The notes under the pieces are model-generated. The model did no database searches and was not told the DNA's origin. It saw nothing but the letters and a program-made list of their open reading frames with translations. From Campylobacterota bacterium (lineage in GTDB: Bacteria; Campylobacterota; Campylobacteria; Campylobacterales; Sulfurimonadaceae), in assembly GCA_013153755.1 (NCBI GenBank), contig JAADDU010000147.1:1-10512 (forward strand): a stretch of DNA of 10,512 bases, in the 5' to 3' direction. The translations under genes were made by a program, and so were the position numbers. Positions 5,613 to 10,512 of the stretch are shown here, in pieces. The first letter of the stretch is position 1. Each line of letters opens with the position of its first letter.

Positions 5613-7088
5613 TTGTCAAAAAAAGCTATTTTAGTTATAACTGATGGTATAGGTTATAGTAGTAAAACTGAATATAACGCATTTTATAATGCAACAAAAC
5701 CAAATTATGATAGACTATTTAATGAAGTTCCTCACTCGCTTATCGATACTTCTGGATTAAGTGTTGGTTTACCTGATGGACAGATGGGTAACTCAGAAGT
5801 TGGACATATGAGTATAGGTAGTGGTAGAGTTTTGTACCAAGATTTAGTGAAAATTTCCTTAGCCTTGCAAGAGCATACTTTGATTAAAAATAAAGTTTTA
5901 CAAGAACTTCTTAACTCTTCAAAAGATATACATCTTATAGGTCTTTTGAGTGATGGTGGTGTTCACTCTCATATAGATCATTTTATGGGTATAGCAGAGA
6001 TAGCTTCAAATCAGGGTAAAAAAGTTTTCCTGCATCTCATAACAGATGGTAGAGATGTATCCCCAACTTCTGCTCAAAAATATATAGATATAGTAAAAAA
6101 GCATCTAAATGAAAATATTCAAATTGCAACTATATCTGGTAGATTTTACTCAATGGATAGAGACAATAGATGGGACAGAGTAAAACTAGGTTACGATGCC
6201 ATAGTAGATGCAGTACCAAAAACAGAGTTAGATGCAGTGGATTATGTAAAACACTCATACTCACTAAATGAGACTGATGAGTTTATAAAACCAACTGCTT
6301 TTAGCACTTATGATGGTATAAAAGATGGTGATGGTGTTTTAACTATAAACTTTAGAAGTGACAGAATGAGAGAGATGGTTAGTGCTATAGGTGATGAAAA
6401 CTTTAATGGTTTTGAGAGAACATATAAAAAAGTGAATCTTGCTACTATTACAGAGTATGATAAAAGTTTCTCGTACCCTGTACTTTTTAAAAAAGAATCT
6501 CCTAAAAATACACTTGCTGAGGTTATCTCAAAACAAGGTTTAAGACAACTTCATACTGCTGAAACTGAAAAATATGCTCATGTTACATTCTTTTTAAATG
6601 GTGGCATAGATGAGCCTTATGAGAATGAAACAAGAGTTCTTATCCCATCCCCAAATGTAAAAACTTATGATGAAAAACCACAAATGAGTGCTTATGAAGT
6701 TGGTGAAGTAGTTTTAAAAGCTATGGATGATGAGTATGATTTTGTGGTAGTAAACTTTGCAAATGGCGATATGGTAGGACATACTGGAGATTTTGAAGCA
6801 GGTAAGATAGCAGTACAGAGTGTAGATACACAAATTGGACTTATACTAGATAAAGCAAAAGAGAAAGATTATGCTGTTGTTATCACATCTGACCATGGAA
6901 ACTGTGAAGAGATGAGAGATGATGATGGTAATATGCTTACAAATCATACAGTTGGAAAAGTTTGGTGTTTTGTAGTGGCAGATGGAGTTGATAATGTACA
7001 ATGTGGTGCTTTAAATAATATCGCACCAACTATTTTAAAACTTATGGATATAGAAAAACCATCTCAGATGGATCATAGTCTAATTTAA
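5613..7088 (+). CDS. gpmI: 2,3-bisphosphoglycerate-independent phosphoglycerate mutase
   Basis: This enzyme interconverts 3- and 2-phosphoglycerate in glycolysis and gluconeogenesis using Mn2+ and a phosphoserine intermediate. The 491-residue product has the alkaline-phosphatase-type metal Asp D11 (TDGIG), the nucleophile S61 in GNSEVGH (59-65), GVHSHIDH (116-123), TDGRDVSP (144-151), RFYSMDRDNRWDR (177-189), RSDRMRE (248-254), ETEKYAHVTFF (317-327), NGDMVGHTG (384-392), SDHGN (426-430) and the late metal ligand H445. All key residues are present. The start is TTG, with AGGGGA (5602-5607) five bases upstream; the next residues (SKKAILVITDGIG) match family N-termini. fabG follows 19 nt after the stop, so they are probably co-transcribed. 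Confidence 0.97.
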   Translation: MSKKAILVITDGIGYSSKTEYNAFYNATKPNYDRLFNEVPHSLIDTSGLSVGLPDGQMGNSEVGHMSIGSGRVLYQDLVKISLALQEHTLIKNKVLQELLNSSKDIHLIGLLSDGGVHSHIDHFMGIAEIASNQGKKVFLHLITDGRDVSPTSAQKYIDIVKKHLNENIQIATISGRFYSMDRDNRWDRVKLGYDAIVDAVPKTELDAVDYVKHSYSLNETDEFIKPTAFSTYDGIKDGDGVLTINFRSDRMREMVSAIGDENFNGFERTYKKVNLATITEYDKSFSYPVLFKKESPKNTLAEVISKQGLRQLHTAETEKYAHVTFFLNGGIDEPYENETRVLIPSPNVKTYDEKPQMSAYEVGEVVLKAMDDEYDFVVVNFANGDMVGHTGDFEAGKIAVQSVDTQIGLILDKAKEKDYAVVITSDHGNCEEMRDDDGNMLTNHTVGKVWCFVVADGVDNVQCGALNNIAPTILKLMDIEKPSQMDHSLI

Positions 7089-7107
7089 TAAATTAAAGGA
7101 GTAAATA

Positions 7108-7854
7108 TTGAAATTTTCAGGTAAAAATGTTTTAGTTACAGGTTCAAGTAGAGGTATAGGTGCACAGATAGCTAAAACTTTAGCTAGTTTTGGGCTAAAA
7201 GTATGGATAAATTATAGGAGTGGTGCAAAAGAGGCAGATGCTATAAAAGATGAGATAGAAGCAGATGGTGGAAGAGCTGCAGTTATCGGTTTTGATGTGA
7301 GTGATGAAGCTGCATTTATAGATGCGATAAAAACTATACTAAGTAGTGATGGGGAGCTTTCATACTTAGTAAATAATGCTGGAATTACAAATGACAAGCT
7401 TGCGCTTCGCATGAAAACAGATGATTTTATGAGTGTAATTAATGCTAATCTTACATCATGTTTTATAGGTTGTAGAGAGTCTATGAAAGTTATGAGAAAG
7501 AAAAAGTTTGGAGCAGTTGTAAATATAGCTTCTATAGTGGGTGAAACAGGTAATGCAGGTCAAACAAACTATGTAGCATCTAAAGGTGGAGTGATAGCTA
7601 TGACAAAAAGTTTTGCACAAGAATCAGCAACGAGTGGTATCCGTTTTAATTCTGTTACTCCTGGTTTTATAGCTACTGAGATGACAGATGCATTAAGTGA
7701 TGATATTAAAGATAATTTTACATCAAAAATACCTATGAAAAGATTTGGAAATGCTAAGGAAGTTGCAGAAGCAACAGCATTTTTACTCTCAGACCATGCA
7801 AGTTATATAACAGGCGAAACATTAAAGGTAAATGGTGGTATGAATATGGCATAA
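7108..7854 (+). CDS. fabG: 3-oxoacyl-[acyl-carrier-protein] reductase FabG
   Basis: FabG is the cytoplasmic short-chain dehydrogenase that reduces 3-ketoacyl-ACP with NADPH in type II fatty acid synthesis. The 248-residue product has the nucleotide-binding TGSSRGIG (11-18), NNAGIT (89-94), and the catalytic tetrad N113, S142, Y155 and K159 (the last two in YVASK). PGFIATEMT (185-193) and the C-terminal GETLKVNGGM are typical FabG. Its presence beside acpP, fabF and accA supports FabG over other SDR enzymes. The start is TTG with AAAGGAG (7095-7101) six bases upstream. It sits 19 nt after gpmI and 63 nt before acpP, with a second promoter in that gap. Confidence 0.96.
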   Translation: MKFSGKNVLVTGSSRGIGAQIAKTLASFGLKVWINYRSGAKEADAIKDEIEADGGRAAVIGFDVSDEAAFIDAIKTILSSDGELSYLVNNAGITNDKLALRMKTDDFMSVINANLTSCFIGCRESMKVMRKKKFGAVVNIASIVGETGNAGQTNYVASKGGVIAMTKSFAQESATSGIRFNSVTPGFIATEMTDALSDDIKDNFTSKIPMKRFGNAKEVAEATAFLLSDHASYITGETLKVNGGMNMA

Positions 7855-7877
7855 CAAAATTACTTTTAAGTTACTTT

Positions 7878-7886
7878 TGTTATAAT
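7878..7886 (+). promoter_or_regulatory. Extended -10 promoter of acpP
   Basis: TGT-TATAAT is a perfect extended -10. The expected start is near 7893, giving a leader of about 25 nt. Just upstream TTACTTTT occurs twice with an 11-base period (7860-7867 and 7871-7878), matching the helically phased T-rich tracts that replace the -35 in Campylobacter/Helicobacter promoters. It would let acpP be made far above fabG. Confidence 0.65.
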
Positions 7887-7917
7887 TACCCGATTAAATT
7901 AAAACATAGGAGCTATA

Positions 7918-8145
7918 ATGGCACTTTTAGACGATATTAAAGAAGTAGTAGTTGAGCAATTAAGCGTAAGCGCAGATGAAGTAAAAGAAGATGCGAAGTT
8001 TGTTGAAGATTTAGGTGCAGATAGCCTTGATGTAGTTGAATTGGTTATGGCTCTTGAAGAAAAATTTGATATTGAAATTCCTGATGATGAAGCAGAGAAA
8101 ATTCAAACTGTTTCTGATGTTGTAAACTATATCGAAAGTAAATAA
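7918..8145 (+). CDS. acpP: Acyl carrier protein
   Basis: ACP is the small acidic carrier that holds growing acyl chains as thioesters on 4'-phosphopantetheine. The 75-residue product is rich in Asp/Glu and has the attachment site S36 in GADSLDVVE (33-41), followed by the recognition helix [20 protein letters not shown] (41-60). Length and sequence are typical. The ATG has AGGAG (7908-7912) five bases upstream, a stronger site than those of the neighbouring enzymes, in keeping with ACP being one of the most abundant cell proteins. It lies between fabG and fabF, with its own promoter before it and a hairpin after it. Confidence 0.98.
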   Translation: MALLDDIKEVVVEQLSVSADEVKEDAKFVEDLGADSLDVVELVMALEEKFDIEIPDDEAEKIQTVSDVVNYIESK

Positions 8146-8167
8146 TTAATTTACTCAAAGTATTTTT

Positions 8168-8201
8168 AAAGCCTAGTAGTTCGCTAGAACTGTTAGGTTT
8201 T
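8168..8201 (+). terminator. Hairpin between acpP and fabF, likely partial terminator or RNA stabiliser
   Basis: Arms 8168-8182 (AAAGCCTAGTAGTTC) and 8187-8201 (GAACTGTTAGGTTTT) pair over 15 bp around a GCTA loop, with 12 Watson-Crick and 3 G-U pairs. The G-U pairs exist only in plus-strand RNA, so the hairpin is strand-specific. It ends in four Us and is followed by an AU-rich stretch, not a long U-run, so termination may be incomplete. It starts 22 nt after the acpP stop. I infer that it sets acpP above fabF-accA or protects the acpP mRNA 3' end. Confidence 0.6.
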
Positions 8202-8236
8202 ATAAAGTATTTTATTTTATCATGGAGATTTTTTAG

Positions 8237-9454
8237 ATGAAAAGAGTAGTAGTAACTGGTATAGGGATGATAAACGCAGTTGGTCACGATAAAGAGAGTT
8301 CTTTTAAGGCTATATGTGATGGCGAATGTGGTATAGATACTATAACTATATTTGATCCTGAAAAATATAGTGTAAAAATCGCTGGCGAGGTTAAAGATTT
8401 TGACCCAGCAACTGTTATGGCCCCAAAAGAAGTTAAAAAAGCAGATAGATTTATACACCTTGGACTTAAAGCTGCTCAAGAAGCTATAGCTGATGCAAAC
8501 CTTCCAGAAGATACTGATATGGAAAGATTTGGTATAAGTGCTGGTAGTGGGATTGGTGGTCTTCCAGCAATTGAGAAAAACTCTATCATCATAGAAACTC
8601 GTGGACCTCGCAGAATATCTCCATTTTTTATCCCTTCTGCACTAGTTAATATGCTTGGTGGTTTTGTTTCTATTGAACATGGAACAAAAGGACCAAACCT
8701 TTCAAGTGTTACTGCTTGTGCTGCTGGTACTCATGCTATAAGTGAAGCTTGTAAGACTATTATGTGTGGTGGAGCTGATAAGATGCTTGTAGTTGCTGCT
8801 GAATCTGCTGTAACCGGTGCTGGTGTTGGTGGTTTTGCTGCTATGAAAGCACTCTCAACTAGAAATGATGACCCTAAAAAAGCTTCTCGTCCATTTGATA
8901 AAGATAGAGATGGATTTGTTATGGGTGAGGGTGCAGCTTCACTTGTTTTGGAGACTTATGAAGACGCAGTAGCTCGTGGTGCAACTATATATGGTGAGAT
9001 TATAGGCTTTGGAGAAAGTGGAGATGCGAACCATATCACTACACCATCTCTTGATGGTCCAGCAAGAGCTATGAAAGCTGCTTATAAAATGGCAGGAGAA
9101 CCTAACCTTGATTATGTAAATGCACATGGAACAAGTACAGCTATAAATGATAAAAATGAAACTGCTGCATTAAAAAGCTTATTGGGTGGTAAGGAAAATT
9201 GTCCCCCTATGAGTTCTATAAAAGGTCAGATAGGACATTGTCTTGGTGCTGCTGGTGGTATAGAAGCTGTTACTTGTTTGATGGCGATGAGAGATGGTAT
9301 TATCCCTCCAACTATCAACTATACAACGCCTGATGAAAATTGTGATCTGGATTATGTTCCAAACAAAGCTAGAAAAGCAGAATTAAATGTAGTTATGAGC
9401 AACTCATTTGGTTTTGGTGGAACTAACGGCGTTTTAATTTTTAAAAAAATCTAA
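8237..9454 (+). CDS. fabF: 3-oxoacyl-[acyl-carrier-protein] synthase II FabF
   Basis: FabF (KAS II) is the cytoplasmic thiolase-fold enzyme that condenses malonyl-ACP with acyl-ACP to extend fatty acids. The 405-residue product has the nucleophile C161 in SSVTACAAGTH, H297 in NAHGTST (295-301), K329 in SIKG and H334 in GQIGHCLGAAGG, the complete Cys-His-His set with the accessory lysine. SNSFGFGGTN (388-397) closes the active site. Length and motifs favour FabF over FabB. The ATG is preceded by TGGAGA (8223-8228) with 8-nt spacing. It lies 91 nt after acpP, beyond the hairpin, and 17 nt before accA. I see no convincing separate promoter, so it probably relies on read-through from acpP. Confidence 0.97.
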   Translation: MKRVVVTGIGMINAVGHDKESSFKAICDGECGIDTITIFDPEKYSVKIAGEVKDFDPATVMAPKEVKKADRFIHLGLKAAQEAIADANLPEDTDMERFGISAGSGIGGLPAIEKNSIIIETRGPRRISPFFIPSALVNMLGGFVSIEHGTKGPNLSSVTACAAGTHAISEACKTIMCGGADKMLVVAAESAVTGAGVGGFAAMKALSTRNDDPKKASRPFDKDRDGFVMGEGAASLVLETYEDAVARGATIYGEIIGFGESGDANHITTPSLDGPARAMKAAYKMAGEPNLDYVNAHGTSTAINDKNETAALKSLLGGKENCPPMSSIKGQIGHCLGAAGGIEAVTCLMAMRDGIIPPTINYTTPDENCDLDYVPNKARKAELNVVMSNSFGFGGTNGVLIFKKI

Positions 9455-9471
9455 CTTAAAAAGGATTTGAT

Positions 9472-10419
9472 TTGGCAACATACTTAGACTTTGAAAAAAA
9501 GATAAAATTTATTCAAGAAGATATCGTTTCTGCTAGAGTTCGTCATGATGAAGATGCAGTAAGTTCACTTCAAGAGAAGCTAGACAAAGAAGTTTCAAAG
9601 ATATATGGAAGCCTATCTCCTTTTCAACAACTTCAACTTGCAAGACATATAGATAGACCTTATTCTCTTGATTATATAAATATGCTTATGGAAGATAAGT
9701 ATGAGATACATGGAGATAGACATTATCGTGATGATGCAGCTATACTTTGTTATCTTGGTTACATAGGTGGTGAGAGGGTTGTAGTTATTGGTGAACAAAA
9801 AGGTCGTGGTACAAAAAATAAGATAAGAAGAAATTTTGGTATGCCACATCCTGAGGGTTACAGAAAAGCTCTTCGTGCTGCAAAACTAGCTGAGAAGTTT
9901 AATATCCCTCTTGTTATGCTTGTAGATACTCCAGGTGCATATCCAGGGCTTGGAGCAGAAGAGAGAAACCAAAGTGAAGCTATAGCTAGAAACCTTTTAG
10001 AACTAGCTGACTTAAATACTCAAACTATATCTATAGTTATAGGGGAAGGTGGAAGTGGTGGAGCTTTAGCTATCGGTGTAGCTGATAAGTTTGCTATGAT
10101 GCGTTACTCTGTATTTAGTGTTATCTCTCCTGAGGGATGTTCTGCGATTTTATGGAATGACCCTAAAAAAGTTGAAGCTGCTACAAATGCTATGAAAATC
10201 ACAAGTAGTGACTTAAAAGAGTTAAATCTCATAGATGATATTATAGATGAACCACTTATCGGAGCCCATAGAGATAAAGAGAGTGCTGCTAATGCTATGA
10301 AAAGCTATATTTTAGAAAATATCAAATCTCTTAAAGAACTTTCAAATGAAGAAAGAAAAAATATAAGATATGATAAGTTAACTGCTGTAGGTGCTTACGC
10401 AGAAGAAGAATCTAAATAA
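9472..10419 (+). CDS. accA: Acetyl-CoA carboxylase carboxyltransferase subunit alpha
   Basis: AccA is the alpha subunit of the carboxyltransferase half of acetyl-CoA carboxylase; with AccD it transfers CO2 from biotin to acetyl-CoA, making malonyl-CoA. The 315-residue product has an N-terminal helical region (1-50) and a crotonase-like core. Motifs are [11 protein letters not shown] (78-88), GEQKGRGT (107-114), [13 protein letters not shown] (121-133), DTPGAYPG (152-159), [12 protein letters not shown] (191-202, an oxyanion-type glycine loop) and [13 protein letters not shown] (216-228). Length is normal. The start is TTG, with AAAAGGA ending at 9465 and 6-nt spacing; it gives [10 protein letters not shown], as in homologues. 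It is 17 nt behind fabF, so co-transcribed. Its last 25 bases overlap a convergent gene. accD is not in the window. Confidence 0.97.
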   Translation: MATYLDFEKKIKFIQEDIVSARVRHDEDAVSSLQEKLDKEVSKIYGSLSPFQQLQLARHIDRPYSLDYINMLMEDKYEIHGDRHYRDDAAILCYLGYIGGERVVVIGEQKGRGTKNKIRRNFGMPHPEGYRKALRAAKLAEKFNIPLVMLVDTPGAYPGLGAEERNQSEAIARNLLELADLNTQTISIVIGEGGSGGALAIGVADKFAMMRYSVFSVISPEGCSAILWNDPKKVEAATNAMKITSSDLKELNLIDDIIDEPLIGAHRDKESAANAMKSYILENIKSLKELSNEERKNIRYDKLTAVGAYAEEESK

Positions 10420-10512
10420 TCCTCTTTAGCTAGAGGGTCAAATTTAGGTCTTTTTAACCTTTTTGCCTCTCTTGAAAATCTTATAAGTTCCTCTACATTT
10501 TTTACACTTTTA
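10395..10512 (-). CDS. C-terminal end of unrecognised convergent gene
   Basis: On the minus strand an open frame enters from the right edge and stops at TAA 10397-10395. The 38 visible residues include [20 protein letters not shown] and end [14 protein letters not shown]. They have a balanced amphipathic composition that looks like real protein: a charged helix followed by a polar tail. I do not recognise the family and too little is visible to infer a role. The gene is convergent with accA and overlaps its 3' end by 25 bases, counting both stops. The alternative is non-coding 3' sequence that happens to be open for 118 bases. Confidence 0.5.
   Translation of the reverse strand, partial: KSVKNVEELIRFSREAKRLKRPKFDPLAKEDYLDSSSA

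Noticed and set aside
8045..8479. Minus-strand frame of 144 codons across acpP and fabF
   Set aside because: Antisense to two certain genes; Phe/Tyr/Ser-rich composition is typical of an antisense shadow.
10421..10436. Short hairpin CCTCT-TTAGCT-AGAGG just after accA
   Set aside because: Only five pairs and no U-run on the accA side; it also lies within the probable coding region of the convergent gene, so I do not call it a terminator.

Overview
The window is AT-rich chromosomal DNA that looks like a Campylobacterota (epsilonproteobacterial) genome, most likely a Sulfurimonas- or Arcobacter-like organism. Three things point there: the protein sequences, heavy AAA/ATA/TTA codon use, and the gene order murD-mraY on one strand facing gpmI-fabG...acpP-fabF-accA on the other. 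From memory, Campylobacter jejuni has the same order in its Cj0432-Cj0443 region. Promoters show good TATAAT -10 boxes without clear -35 boxes, also usual for this phylum. I see no phage, transposon, CRISPR or secondary-metabolite genes.

Left half, minus strand, read right to left. mraY and murD abut and make cell-wall precursors (lipid I and UDP-MurNAc-L-Ala-D-Glu). They are followed by two identical tandem tRNA-Phe genes with their own promoter. Next comes a membrane-anchored divergent polysaccharide deacetylase (YibQ/DUF610 family) overlapping dprA, the RecA loader for incoming DNA in transformation. After about 100 bases there is a short reading frame (55 codons) with an excellent Shine-Dalgarno, possibly the remnant of a longer gene. 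The last gene is the N-terminal 278 residues of a FIST-domain sensory protein that runs off the left edge.

Right half, plus strand. gpmI (glycolysis/gluconeogenesis) is followed by the core of type II fatty acid synthesis: fabG, acpP, fabF and accA. accA supplies the malonyl-CoA precursor, AcpP carries the acyl chain, FabF condenses and FabG reduces. acpP has its own extended -10 promoter. A 15-bp hairpin sits between acpP and fabF, which fits the much higher demand for ACP than for the enzymes. The last 118 bases hold the C-terminal end of an unrecognised minus-strand gene whose stop lies inside accA.

The most notable non-coding element is the gpmI/mraY divergent promoter. Its two TATAAT boxes are back to back in a perfect 13-bp palindrome, so glycolysis/lipid and peptidoglycan genes appear to fire from one symmetric site. 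Three of the five plus-strand genes, and probably mraY, start with TTG. Overall this is mainly housekeeping DNA. I found no strong candidate for a new multi-gene system; the least explained spot is the short-ORF/FIST region at 838-1160.
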